Shown here: positions 24,819 to 33,063 of the stretch, piece by piece
Layout of the letters: the number at the start of each line of letters is the position of its first letter
Position numbering within the stretch: the first letter of the stretch is position 1
DNA from: Microbacterium sp. VKM Ac-2923
GTDB taxonomy: Bacteria > Actinomycetota > Actinomycetes > Actinomycetales > Microbacteriaceae
Assembly: GCF_022815605.1 (NCBI RefSeq)
Contig: NZ_JALGRP010000003.1
Location: 248,001 to 312,000, forward strand
Direction: 5' to 3'
Length of the DNA: 64,000 nucleotides
Notes under the pieces: generated by a model
The model's input: only the letters and a program-made list of their open reading frames with translations
Told to the model about the DNA's origin: nothing
Database searches by the model: none
Position numbers and translations under genes: made by a program

Positions 24819-27329
24819 TTAGTTTCCTTTCTGGGTTGTGTCCGGCTCAGGGTCCGGCTCGTCGAGCAGAGCGTCTAGCTCGGCGTCTGTTACTCCGGTG
24901 AGGACGCTTCGGGGTGGGGTCTTGGGCTTGTCGGATCGAGTGTCCGAGTGTCCGCGAGTGTCCGTTTCGGATACTCGGATACTCGACTGAGTGTCCGCAG
25001 TATCCCCAGGTACTTGTACCTGGGATGCTGGATGCTCAATCACGGGCACTAGATCGTTCTCAGCGTCCGCCTCGGGAGTGGGAGCGATGTTGCTCTTCAG
25101 ATGGAGGGACTTGCTGTTTCGAGCACCGTCCTCCACAACCACGAAGCCGTCAGAGATGAGCGCGTCCAGAGCCGTGCGTAATTCGTCGGTCCCGTTCTTC
25201 TGAACCTCCAGCGACTCCCACAGCTTCGACATCGAGGGGAGCGAGCCCCCTGCCTCCTGGAGCGCGTATGCGATGCGCTCCCGGTCGGCGCTGATCTGCT
25301 GCGCGGCGCGTGCGACGTGCTCGGCGGCTTCGGGCTGGCGAATCTCAGCGGTCAGTCGATCCGATAATGCATCGGCGCGGTACAGGTGGAACTCACCCGC
25401 GAGAGCGAGCCCCTTACCGCCATGCTCGGAGTTGGCCTGAACGTATCCGTGACGGTCCTTCGCGATCTTGACCGCGAGGTATCCGTGACGGTTCGGTGCA
25501 AGCGGCTCTTTGACTTCGAGGGAGTAGCTCGCGCCTGTGATCGTTGCGAGCTTCTGTCCGGAGCCGGTAGCAAAACGGCCTCGGTTCTGCGCGTCCTTCA
25601 CGACGTGATCGACAGTCAGGACAGCAGCCCCGGTGCGCGCGAACGCCTTCGGCAGACGCGCCCACGTCGTCCACTCGTCTCCGGAGTTGGAACCCATCCC
25701 GGACAGCGCCAGAGCCTCTGTGATGCCGTCAAATACCACGAGGTCATACGCGGGCTCCGCGTCGAGTAGAGCGGCCACCTGGGCGGCGTAGGGCTTCGCT
25801 GTATCGAGCGGGTCGCCTTCGGGGTTGGCGTAGTGCAGGCGAGTGCTGAGCGCATCGTCTGACGTGCCTAGTAGCCGGAGCCGATTAACGACCCGGGGAG
25901 CGTGATCCTCGAAGTCGAGATAGAGCACGTGCCCACCCCCCGCGAGCACGCTCGACGTAGCCGAGAGCGCAAACCAACTTTTCCCGCCTCCCGGCTCACC
26001 GTGGCATCCGTTGACGGCCTCGCGGTACAGCAGGCCTACCCCGTCAGCGCGGCGCATCACGGTAGCCTCCGGGGCGACGTACTCGCCGGTCAGGACCGGA
26101 GCGAGGTCGAGCGGCGTCCAGCCTCCACGCTCCGGCTCAGGGGCGGTCTGCACGCTCTCGGCGGCCTTCTCAGCGCGCTCCTCGGCGTAACCAGCCGGAT
26201 CACCCATCACGGCGCGCTCAAAGGCGCTGAAGTCACCCTGCGCCGCACGTTTGTATGCGTCGGCTTCCAGTCGCTCGCTGAACGTTGGAGCCTCGGGGAC
26301 CGCGCCGCGAAGCTTCGAGGCGGCCCACGCAAGGGATGCGCCCCCGACCTCGGCCTCCAGAGCGTCACGCTCGGCGGCTTGCTTTGCGAGTCCGTTTGTC
26401 CAGGCGCGGTCCAATGCGCCCTGGGAGTCGGCGGGAGAGCTTGAAGCGTTCGCACGGTTGACGTACTCGGAAGTGATCGCATGGCGCAGGGTGTCGATAC
26501 CGGGAGTCTCGGGGAGCATCACAGCGACCCCAGCGAGGTTCCATAGCGCGCGTTGCGCCTGCCGGTACTCGCTCCAGTCGCCCCAGGTGCCTGCGATGTC
26601 TGAGAGCCACGGCGCAACGCTTCCAGCATCAAACGTGAGTGACCCTGAGTAGGCGGGAGCGTCTCCGTAGGGTCGATCACGTTTCAGGTGCTCCACCCAC
26701 GCGGCAGGAAGCGTGGCTGTGTGCTGTGCGATGTCAGCGGCGGTCGGCACTCCGGGGAGCGGGCTTCCATCGGGGAGGTACCACTGTTCGGCTTCGAGAG
26801 TCTTCGCATTGCGAGTCGGGCCGATGAAAGCGAATCGGTGGAAGTGATCGATGATGTCGCCGCCGCTGTATCCGTCTCGAAGCGCTGCGTCCGCGGGCAC
26901 TCGATACAGGCGCTTGGCGCGGCCCTGAGTCTCGCTGAGCCGCCCGCGAGATGTCGTGTAGAGGGTTGCCGGACGTGAGCCGATCTGAGCCTCCAGAGCG
27001 GCGCACAGCGTTGCATCGTCGTCATCCAGGAAGACGAATCCCGGAGCCGGAGAGGACGCCGTGCGAGCGTGCATCCAGTGCTCGGAAGATGCCCAGCGCT
27101 GCGCGAGGTCGGGGTGCCAGTTCCGGAATCCGCGAGGGGCGGCATCAGAGACGGGGATCGGGCGCAGAGTCTCGGCGCTACCGGCTCGGGTGTAGAGCTT
27201 GAGTGCATCCGCGTAGCCGATCACGGGCGGCGGGGTGCTCGGGCCGGGGAGGATGTCAGACAGGGTCGTGCGGTTGGTCGGGGTTGCAGTCTTTTGCCCG
27301 ACTGCGGGGCTGGGTAGGTCGTGGTGCAT
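24819..27329 (-). CDS. Replication protein: prim-pol-like N-terminus, RecA-fold helicase, winged helix
   Basis: 836 residues. Residues ~60-200 resemble an archaeo-eukaryotic primase/polymerase domain: an acidic strand FVFLDDDD (98-105), a TTSRG...KRLYRVP strand pair and DHFHRFAFIGPT. The usual Ser-x-His of the active site is not evident, so catalysis is uncertain. A helical linker leads to a RepA/RecA-like ATPase (AAA_25 type) with Walker A GEPGGGKS (444-451) and Walker B LVVFD (530-534). A C-terminal winged-helix-like segment (~690-750) and an acidic tail follow. It most likely initiates or drives replication of the excised circle. No Shine-Dalgarno sequence precedes the ATG; instead a structured leader does. 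Confidence 0.82.
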   Translation of the reverse strand: MHHDLPSPAVGQKTATPTNRTTLSDILPGPSTPPPVIGYADALKLYTRAGSAETLRPIPVSDAAPRGFRNWHPDLAQRWASSEHWMHARTASSPAPGFVFLDDDDATLCAALEAQIGSRPATLYTTSRGRLSETQGRAKRLYRVPADAALRDGYSGGDIIDHFHRFAFIGPTRNAKTLEAEQWYLPDGSPLPGVPTAADIAQHTATLPAAWVEHLKRDRPYGDAPAYSGSLTFDAGSVAPWLSDIAGTWGDWSEYRQAQRALWNLAGVAVMLPETPGIDTLRHAITSEYVNRANASSSPADSQGALDRAWTNGLAKQAAERDALEAEVGGASLAWAASKLRGAVPEAPTFSERLEADAYKRAAQGDFSAFERAVMGDPAGYAEERAEKAAESVQTAPEPERGGWTPLDLAPVLTGEYVAPEATVMRRADGVGLLYREAVNGCHGEPGGGKSWFALSATSSVLAGGGHVLYLDFEDHAPRVVNRLRLLGTSDDALSTRLHYANPEGDPLDTAKPYAAQVAALLDAEPAYDLVVFDGITEALALSGMGSNSGDEWTTWARLPKAFARTGAAVLTVDHVVKDAQNRGRFATGSGQKLATITGASYSLEVKEPLAPNRHGYLAVKIAKDRHGYVQANSEHGGKGLALAGEFHLYRADALSDRLTAEIRQPEAAEHVARAAQQISADRERIAYALQEAGGSLPSMSKLWESLEVQKNGTDELRTALDALISDGFVVVEDGARNSKSLHLKSNIAPTPEADAENDLVPVIEHPASQVQVPGDTADTQSSIRVSETDTRGHSDTRSDKPKTPPRSVLTGVTDAELDALLDEPDPEPDTTQKGN

Positions 27330-27354
27330 TGCGGGCTGTGCTTTCGGTGAGATT

Positions 27355-27399
27355 CGACGGGCGCTCTACCGTGACAGCCAGAAACGGGAGCGCCCGTCG
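27355..27399 (-). promoter_or_regulatory. Structured leader hairpin upstream of the replication gene
   Basis: A 12-bp perfect stem (27,355-27,366 with 27,388-27,399) is extended, after a UA bulge, by CCGU/ACGG closing an 11-nt loop (27,373-27,383). On the mRNA strand the loop reads UUCUGGCUGUC. Ten of its bases (UCUGGCUGUC) are complementary to the leader-peptide codons at 27,415-27,424, and six (GGCUGU) to ACAGCC at 27,334-27,339, just before the replication start codon. The hairpin ends 25 nt before that codon. Confidence 0.65.
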
Positions 27400-27402
27400 A
27401 GC

Positions 27403-27429
27403 TTATTGAGGCTGTCTGGCTGTCTTCAT
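27403..27429 (-). CDS. Candidate 8-residue leader peptide
   Basis: ATG at 27,429 through TAA at 27,403, encoding MKTARQPQ. A GGGGGU stretch lies four to five bases upstream. The ORF contains two copies of GACAGCC, both complementary to the loop of the following hairpin, so its translation would compete with that pairing. The size and layout match regulatory leader peptides of plasmid rep genes. The rest of 27,330-27,648 contains no larger gene; it holds the hairpin, the shared 11-bp motif and an inverted pair CTTGACAT / ATGTCAAG. Confidence 0.4.
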   Translation of the reverse strand: MKTARQPQ

Positions 27430-27475
27430 TGGTACCCCCATTGTCCCATATCTCAAAAGGCACGTGCAAACGAAT

Positions 27476-27486
27476 CCCAGGTCAGA
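27476..27486. promoter_or_regulatory. 11-bp motif, second copy
   Basis: cccaggtcaga, the exact complement of 23,433-23,443, about 50 bp upstream of the leader ORF of the replication gene. Confidence 0.35.
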
Positions 27487-27648
27487 GGCTGTTTACTTGA
27501 CATCCTGGTATACACCCGTAGTCGTTCAACGTGCCGATCAGTGCCTGTTTCCCGGTTCGGAATGTCAAGCGGTTCGCGCCGAAATCCGGTCCTCATGTCG
27601 GGCCGAATTTGTCACGCATCCCGGGGGCGTGTAGCTACCCTCGTGACT

Positions 27649-27840
27649 GTGACGCATCTGACTGAATCCCAACGTCTGACCATCGCTCGATCGTTCGCCC
27701 GTCCCGATCTGGTGATTCGCGGTCCCGAGGACGGCTTGTATCGGCTCGACGATGCAACATCGCTGCAACCCGTCATCGGCCTGGAGAGTGACGAGTACCG
27801 CGTCACGCTCTCGCAGATCGAGCAACATCTCGGCATCTAG
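27649..27840 (+). CDS. Small ORF at the right end of the element
   Basis: 63 residues from GTG at 27,649. TACCCT (27,636-27,641) ends seven bases before it, the spacing of leaderless actinobacterial mRNAs; there is no ribosome site. The product (LTESQRLTIARSFARPDL..., ending VTLSQIEQHLGI) is acidic and mixed alpha/beta with no motif I know. It could be a small regulator or antirestriction-type protein; this is a guess. Start at 27,643 is the alternative. Confidence 0.5.
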   Translation: MTHLTESQRLTIARSFARPDLVIRGPEDGLYRLDDATSLQPVIGLESDEYRVTLSQIEQHLGI

Positions 27841-27850
27841 GACCGCGCCC

Positions 27851-27871
27851 CGCGTCCCCCCGGCGTCCCCC
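27851..27871. repeat. 21-bp direct repeat, right copy (candidate integrase arm site)
   Basis: Identical to 22,100-22,120, ending 82 bp before the attR core. Confidence 0.6.
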
Positions 27872-27953
27872 AGGGATGGAACGCGGGCAATCTCGTGAGG
27901 CTCGTGCAAGCTGAGAAACGCGAGTTTCCGGCTTCGGGCTTCATGCGGTCGCC

Positions 27954-27996
27954 TTTACACCGTGGATGTCGTCGGTTCGATCCCGGCAGGGCCCAC
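27954..27996 (+). repeat. attR core
   Basis: Exact 43-bp copy of tRNA-Val from the anticodon loop to the 3' end; no tRNA 5' half precedes it, so it is not a functional tRNA. Confidence 0.92.
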
Positions 27997-27998
27997 TC

Positions 27999-28694
27999 TC
28001 AGTTCAGGATGTTCACGCTCCGCGCGATGACAAGGGCGAGCAGGATGAAGCCCGACACCGCCTGGACCATCATGAACAGCTTCGCGCGAACGGTCAGGGG
28101 CATGACGTCGGTGGGGCTGAACGCCATGGCGTTGGATGCCGAGAAGTAGACGTAGTCGACGTATCCCGGCGCCCAGTCCTCCACGTCGGAGGAACGGCGC
28201 CGCACTTCGCTCACGGCGTCGCGGTCGGAGTCCTGCGGGAATTGGAAGTCCGCCGCGGGCAGGGCGTCGCGGGGGTCGCGACGCCGGGCGATGGGTCCGC
28301 CACGGTCCATCTCCCAATAGACGACCGCGTAGCCGATCACGTTGATCGCCCAGACCTGAGCCGCGCCCAGCAGCGTCGACGCGCCGTCGCCCTCGCCCCG
28401 CAGCAACTGGAGCACGAGCAATCCGAAGGCGAACTGGTTCGCGAGCAGCAGCAACGCCGTGAACGCCAGCGCGAAGCCTCTCCCCACCCGCGAATCCCGC
28501 GTCAGCCGCGCGGGATTGGTCACGACCATCGGGATCGCGCAGAGCACGCCGACGCCCACCACGATGTAGCGGAGGGCTCCGGATGCATCGCTCGGAAGCA
28601 CCGCGTACAGTCCTGTGCCGACGGCCAGGGCGATCAGCACCGGCCACCGGTGCTCGGGGCGGGTGCGGAACGCGGTCGGATCCTGCGGGCTCAC
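27999..28694 (-). CDS. Polytopic membrane protein, ion-channel-like C-terminus
   Basis: 231 residues from GTG at 28,694, preceded by TAGCCT six bases upstream (leaderless). Five or six hydrophobic segments are visible. The last part, YVYFSASNAMAFSPTDVMPL followed by a final helix, is laid out like the pore-loop and final helix of two-TM-type channels and DUF1345 proteins, but a TVGYGD filter is absent. It therefore belongs to the channel-like membrane family without evidence of selectivity. Its stop codon lies two bases beyond attR, so this is chromosomal DNA just outside the element. Confidence 0.75.
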   Translation of the reverse strand: MSPQDPTAFRTRPEHRWPVLIALAVGTGLYAVLPSDASGALRYIVVGVGVLCAIPMVVTNPARLTRDSRVGRGFALAFTALLLLANQFAFGLLVLQLLRGEGDGASTLLGAAQVWAINVIGYAVVYWEMDRGGPIARRRDPRDALPAADFQFPQDSDRDAVSEVRRRSSDVEDWAPGYVDYVYFSASNAMAFSPTDVMPLTVRAKLFMMVQAVSGFILLALVIARSVNILN

Positions 28695-28919
28695 GCGCTC
28701 AGGCTAGCCCCGCGGGTGCGCACTCCGGCCGAGGGGCGGATGCCGGCATCCGAGGTCCACGCACGCGGATGCCATGGACCTCTCGATGTCGAACAGTCCC
28801 CGCCGCCACCGTGCGGGGCGTGTCGCCGTCGCGCATCCGAGACCGCCCCGACTCGCTAGGGTGGACTCTGGTTGATTGTGCGGAGCAGACAAGGGTTGCC
28901 GCACTCGTATGGCGATTCT

Positions 28920-28936
28920 CTGGCATGACCTGCCAG
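28920..28936. promoter_or_regulatory. Inverted repeat before aceE
   Basis: CTGGCA-tgacc-TGCCAG, perfect 6+6 bp, 17 bp before the aceE start. Possible operator or mRNA hairpin. Elsewhere in 28,695-28,953 a TAGGGT -10 candidate (28,858-28,863) and an 8-bp stem gaggtcca/tggacctc are present. Confidence 0.35.
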
Positions 28937-28953
28937 ACGACGAAAGGTCTTCC

Positions 28954-31680
28954 GTGACTGTTCACGACCAGGATCCGTATTCGCAGGGGCCGCAGGACAG
29001 CGACCCGGAAGAGACCGGGGAGTGGCAGGAATCCCTGCGCCAGCTGGTCCAGGCCAAGGGCCCGGCCCGTGCGCGCGAGATCATGCTGAGCCTGCTCAAG
29101 GGCTCGAAGGAACTGCACCTCAACGTGCCGATGGTTCCGACCACCGACTACATCAACACCATCTCGCAGAAGAACGAGCCCGAGTTCCCCGGTGACGAAG
29201 AGCTCGAGCGCCGCTACCGCAAGTGGATCCGCTGGAACGCCGCGGTCACCGTGCACCGCGCTCAGCGCCCCGGCATCGGTGTCGGCGGCCACATCTCGAC
29301 CTACGCCTCCTCGGCAGCGCTCTACGAAGTCGGTTTCAACCACTTCTTCCGCGGCCAGGACGACCCCTCGGGCGGCGACCAGATCTTCATCCAGGGCCAC
29401 GCCTCCCCCGGCGCCTACGCCCGCGCCTACCTCGAGGGTCGCCTCACGGAGGCGCAGCTCGACGGCTTCCGCCAGGAGAAGTCCGCCGCCCCCAACGGCA
29501 TCCCGTCCTACCCCCACCCCCGTCTCATGCCGGAGTTCTGGCAGTTCCCGACGGTGTCGATGGGTCTTGGTCCGATCAACGCCATCTATCAGGCGATGTC
29601 GAACAAGTACCTCGCCAACCGCGGCATCAAGGACGTCGGCGACTCGCAGGTCTGGGCCTACCTCGGCGACGGCGAGATGGACGAGGTCGAGAGCCGCGGC
29701 CAGCTCCAGGTCGCGGCCAACGAGGGCCTCGACAACCTGAACTTCATCATCAACTGCAACCTCCAGCGCCTCGACGGCCCCGTCCGCGGCAACGGCAAGA
29801 TCATCCAGGAGCTCGAGAGCTTCTTCCGCGGTGCCGGCTGGAACGTCATCAAGGTCGTGTGGGGCCGCGAGTGGGACGACCTGCTCGCCCGCGACACCGA
29901 GGGTGCGCTGCTCAACCTGATGAACACCACCCCCGACGGCGACTACCAGACCTACAAGGCCGAGAACGGCGCCTACGTGCGCGAGAACTTCTTCGGTCGC
30001 GACCCGCGGGCGCTGGAGCTCGTCAAGGACTTCACCGACGATCAGGTCTGGGGCCTCAAGCGCGGTGGCCACGACTACCGCAAGGTGTACGCGGCGTTCA
30101 AGGCGGCGGCCGAGCACAAGGGCCAGCCCACCGTCATCCTCGCCAAGACGATCAAGGGCTACGGCCTCGGCCCTCACTTCGAGGGTCGCAACGCCACGCA
30201 CCAGATGAAGAAGCTGACGCTCGACGACCTCAAGTCGTTCCGCGACGCGATGGACATCCCCGTCACCGACGCACAGCTCGAAGAGAACCCGTACCAGCCG
30301 CCGTATTACACCCCCGGCGAGAAGGACGAGACGATCCAGTACATGCTGGAGCGTCGCCGTTCGCTCGGCGGGTTCCTGCCCGAGCGCCGGACCACCCACG
30401 TGGGTCTGGAGCTTCCGGGGGATGCCGCGTACGCCCTGCCCAAGAAGGGCTCGGGTACGCAGGAGATCGCCACGACCATGGCGTTCGTCCGTCTGCTGAA
30501 GGACCTGCTGCGGGTGAAGGACTTCGGCCACCGCATCGTGCCGATCATCCCCGACGAGGCGCGCACGTTCGGTATGGACGCGTACTTCCCCACGGCGAAG
30601 ATCTACAACCCCAAGGGTCAGCACTACACCTCGGTCGACCGCGAGCTGCTGCTGGCCTACAAGGAGAGCCCGCAGGGCCAGATCATCCACGTCGGCATCA
30701 ACGAGGCGGGCGCTCTCGCGGCGTTCACCGCGGCGGGCACGGCCTACTCGACCCACGGCGAGCCGCTCATCCCGGTGTACGTCTTCTACTCGATGTTCGG
30801 CTTCCAGCGCACGGGAGATGCCCAGTGGGCCGCCGGTGACCAGATGGCGCGCGGATTCATCATCGGCGCGACCGCAGGTCGCACCACCCTGACGGGTGAG
30901 GGGCTGCAGCACGCGGACGGTCACTCGCAGCTGCTGGCGTCGACGAACCCGGCGACCGTGTCGTACGACCCGGCCTACGGCTACGAGATCTCGCACATCG
31001 TGCGCTCGGGCATCGAGCGCATGTACGGCGGCAACCACCCCGATCCCAATGTCATGTACTACATGACCGTGTACAACGAGCCCTACGTGCAGCCGGCCGA
31101 GCCCGAGGGGGTCGACGTCGACGGCATCGTCCGCGGCATCCACCACATCTCGTCCGGCGAGGGCGACGGTCCCCGCACGCAGCTGCTCGCCTCGGGTGTG
31201 GGCGTGCCGTGGGCGCACGAGGCTCAGCGTCTGCTCAAGGACGACTGGGGCGTCGTCGCCGATGTGTGGTCGGTCACCTCGTGGACGGAGCTGCGCCGTG
31301 ACGGTCTTGCCGCCGACGAGCACAACTTCCTGCACCCCGATGAGGAGCCCCGCGTGGCGTACCTCACCGACAAGCTCAAGGAAGCCGAAGGTCCCGTCGT
31401 CGCGGTCAGCGACTGGATGCACGCCGTACAGGACCAGATCCGCCAGTGGGTCCCGCAGAACTACTGGACCCTGGGCGCCGATGGATTCGGATTCTCCGAC
31501 ACCCGCGCCGCCGCCCGTCGTTTCTTCAAGATCGACGGTCCCTCGCTCGCGGTCCGCGCCCTGCAGGCGTTGGCCGAAGAGGGCAAGGTCGACCGCGCGG
31601 TCGTCGCACAGGCGATCGAGAAGTATCGCCTGCACGACGTGAACGCCGGCACCAGCGGCAACGCGGGCGGCGAGGCCTGA
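28954..31680 (+). CDS. aceE: Pyruvate dehydrogenase E1, homodimeric
   Basis: 908 residues from GTG at 28,954 with AAAGG six bases upstream. It decarboxylates pyruvate with thiamine diphosphate and acetylates the lipoyl groups of E2. The ThDP fold shows the [14 protein letters not shown] metal-diphosphate motif, the paired asparagine segment [13 protein letters not shown], and the transketolase-like middle domain ([12 protein letters not shown]). The length is typical of the single-chain E1. The acetyl-CoA it makes feeds the fatty-acid operon immediately downstream, and the E2 and E3 subunits are at the start of the window. Order aceE-regulator-fabD as in M. tuberculosis Rv2241-2243. Confidence 0.97.
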   Translation: MTVHDQDPYSQGPQDSDPEETGEWQESLRQLVQAKGPARAREIMLSLLKGSKELHLNVPMVPTTDYINTISQKNEPEFPGDEELERRYRKWIRWNAAVTVHRAQRPGIGVGGHISTYASSAALYEVGFNHFFRGQDDPSGGDQIFIQGHASPGAYARAYLEGRLTEAQLDGFRQEKSAAPNGIPSYPHPRLMPEFWQFPTVSMGLGPINAIYQAMSNKYLANRGIKDVGDSQVWAYLGDGEMDEVESRGQLQVAANEGLDNLNFIINCNLQRLDGPVRGNGKIIQELESFFRGAGWNVIKVVWGREWDDLLARDTEGALLNLMNTTPDGDYQTYKAENGAYVRENFFGRDPRALELVKDFTDDQVWGLKRGGHDYRKVYAAFKAAAEHKGQPTVILAKTIKGYGLGPHFEGRNATHQMKKLTLDDLKSFRDAMDIPVTDAQLEENPYQPPYYTPGEKDETIQYMLERRRSLGGFLPERRTTHVGLELPGDAAYALPKKGSGTQEIATTMAFVRLLKDLLRVKDFGHRIVPIIPDEARTFGMDAYFPTAKIYNPKGQHYTSVDRELLLAYKESPQGQIIHVGINEAGALAAFTAAGTAYSTHGEPLIPVYVFYSMFGFQRTGDAQWAAGDQMARGFIIGATAGRTTLTGEGLQHADGHSQLLASTNPATVSYDPAYGYEISHIVRSGIERMYGGNHPDPNVMYYMTVYNEPYVQPAEPEGVDVDGIVRGIHHISSGEGDGPRTQLLASGVGVPWAHEAQRLLKDDWGVVADVWSVTSWTELRRDGLAADEHNFLHPDEEPRVAYLTDKLKEAEGPVVAVSDWMHAVQDQIRQWVPQNYWTLGADGFGFSDTRAAARRFFKIDGPSLAVRALQALAEEGKVDRAVVAQAIEKYRLHDVNAGTSGNAGGEA

Positions 31681-31685
31681 TCCAC

Positions 31686-32981
31686 GTGGCGGATTCCACC
31701 GTCGGACCCGGTTCCCCCCTTTCGGGCGGGGCCGGGTCCGACCGGTCTCCGGGCGACGTGCGTGCCGAGGCAGCGGCCGAGAAAGCGGAGACCCTCGCCT
31801 GGCTGCGGCGCATCTCGGGTGATCTCGCCACCGCGACCATCCAGCGCCTCGAAGAGACACTGCCCTGGTACGCCGAGATGCCGCCGGCGCGGCGTTCCGC
31901 CGTCGGGCTCGTGGCGCAGGCCGGCATCACCTCGTTCTTACAGTGGTTCGAGGAACCGGCATCCACTCCGGCGATCGCGGCCGACATCTTCGCCGCCGCG
32001 CCCCGGGAGCTGCTCCGCAGCGTCAGCCTGACCCAGACCCTGCAGCTCGTGCGCGTGACCGTCGAGGTGATGGAGGAGCGCGTCGCCGGCCGCAGCGAGA
32101 AGGTGCGCGAGGCGATGCTGTCGTACTCGCGCGAGGTGGCGTTCGCCGCCGCCGACGTCTACGCCCGAGCCGCCGAGGCGCGCGGGCTCTGGGACGCCCG
32201 CCTCGAGGCGCTCGTCGTGGACTCGATCCTCACCGGCGAGGCCGACGACGAACTCCCCAGCCGTATCGCCGCCCTCGGATGGCACGGCCACGGCGAGGTC
32301 TCGGTGCTGGTGGGGACGACTCCCCCGCAGCTCGACGTCGATCAAGTACGCCGTACCGCGCGCAAGCTCGGGGTCGACGTGCTCATCGGAGTGCAGGGCC
32401 TGCGTCTGGTGCTCGTGCTCGGACGCGCCGACCTCCCCGCGCGCGGCGGCACCGAGGTCACCGAGCTGCCCTTCACCGACATCGCCAAGCGGCTCGAGCC
32501 GAGCTTCGGCGGAGGACACCTCGTGCTCGGACCCGCCGTACCCGCCCTGGTCGATGCGGGGCAGAGCGCGCGTGCGGCACTGGCGGGGTTCGCGGTCGCC
32601 CGCGCCTGGCGGCACGCGCCGCGTCCCGTCGAGGCCGACGATCTGCTTCCCGAACGCGCCCTGGCCGGCGATGCGGTGGCCAAGCAGACCCTGGTCGACC
32701 GCGTCTACCGCCCCCTCCACGCGCACAGCGCCGACCTCGTCGCCACGCTCTGGAGCTACCTCGACAACGGCCGGTCGTTGGAGGCCACGGCCCGCGAGCT
32801 GTATGTGCATCCCAACACCGTGCGCTACCGCCTGAAGCGCGTGTCCGAGGTCATCGGATGGGATGCCACGGGCCCGCGCGAAGCGCTCATCCTGCAGACG
32901 GCACTGATCCTCGGCTCCATCGGCACCGACGCCACCCGACGGCGCGGTGTCGGCAAACGGCGCCCCCCGCAGCCGCGGTGA
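31686..32981 (+). CDS. fasR: FasR-type PucR-family activator of fatty acid synthesis
   Basis: 431 residues from GTG at 31,686, five bases after aceE, so cotranscribed or coupled. The N-terminal and middle regions are helical with a GGDEF-like CdaR segment; the C-terminal helix-turn-helix reads SLEATARELYVHPNTVRYRLKR. The homologue in Streptomyces coelicolor, FasR, binds upstream of fabD and activates the fabD-fabH-acpP-fabF operon; the same operon follows here after 82 bp. Some annotations call it only a PucR-family helix-turn-helix protein. Confidence 0.88.
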   Translation: MADSTVGPGSPLSGGAGSDRSPGDVRAEAAAEKAETLAWLRRISGDLATATIQRLEETLPWYAEMPPARRSAVGLVAQAGITSFLQWFEEPASTPAIAADIFAAAPRELLRSVSLTQTLQLVRVTVEVMEERVAGRSEKVREAMLSYSREVAFAAADVYARAAEARGLWDARLEALVVDSILTGEADDELPSRIAALGWHGHGEVSVLVGTTPPQLDVDQVRRTARKLGVDVLIGVQGLRLVLVLGRADLPARGGTEVTELPFTDIAKRLEPSFGGGHLVLGPAVPALVDAGQSARAALAGFAVARAWRHAPRPVEADDLLPERALAGDAVAKQTLVDRVYRPLHAHSADLVATLWSYLDNGRSLEATARELYVHPNTVRYRLKRVSEVIGWDATGPREALILQTALILGSIGTDATRRRGVGKRRPPQPR

Positions 32982-32998
32982 TGCACGGCACACACAAA

Positions 32999-33019
32999 GA
33001 CACGCCGCATTTCTGTGTC
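32999..33019. promoter_or_regulatory. Candidate FasR operator before fabD
   Basis: GACAC (32,999-33,003) and GTGTC (33,015-33,019) form an 11-bp-spaced inverted repeat in the fasR-fabD gap. TATCTC downstream could be a -10. Assignment to FasR rests on position. Confidence 0.35.
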
Positions 33020-33063
33020 GATATCTCCAGAAGCGGTTGCCCGATGCCTGTCAGGATGGAAAC

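Larger units (their letters stand above)
21985..27996. mobile_element. Integrated 6.0-kb element at tRNA-Val
   Basis: Bounded by identical 43-bp copies of the tRNA-Val 3' portion. Inside, in order: tyrosine integrase and excisionase (minus), a membrane-anchored cargo protein (plus), a zinc-finger protein and a replication-like prim-pol/helicase (minus), and a small ORF (plus). No FtsK/TraB transfer gene, relaxase, capsid, terminase or lysis gene is present. It therefore resembles an integrated plasmid or a phage/ICE satellite that must borrow transfer functions. The flanking DNA (tRNA, then the 27,999 gene) would be contiguous in an empty site. Composition is visibly less GC-biased in its intergenic parts. 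Confidence 0.9.

Noticed and set aside
27355-27399. Simple terminator for the small plus-strand or upstream transcripts
   Set aside because: No U-tract on either strand, and the loop complementarity to flanking sites is better explained by regulation.
27954-27996. Second tRNA-Val gene
   Set aside because: It lacks the acceptor 5' strand, D arm and 5' anticodon stem; it is the attR copy.
21985-27996. Ordinary prophage remnant
   Set aside because: No capsid, portal, terminase, tail or lysis gene and no pseudogene fragments of them were seen; the intact int-xis-rep set fits an active plasmid-like element or satellite better.
28699-31860. 1,053-residue minus-strand frame opposite aceE
   Set aside because: Codon-bias shadow of aceE; no domain and no ribosome site.
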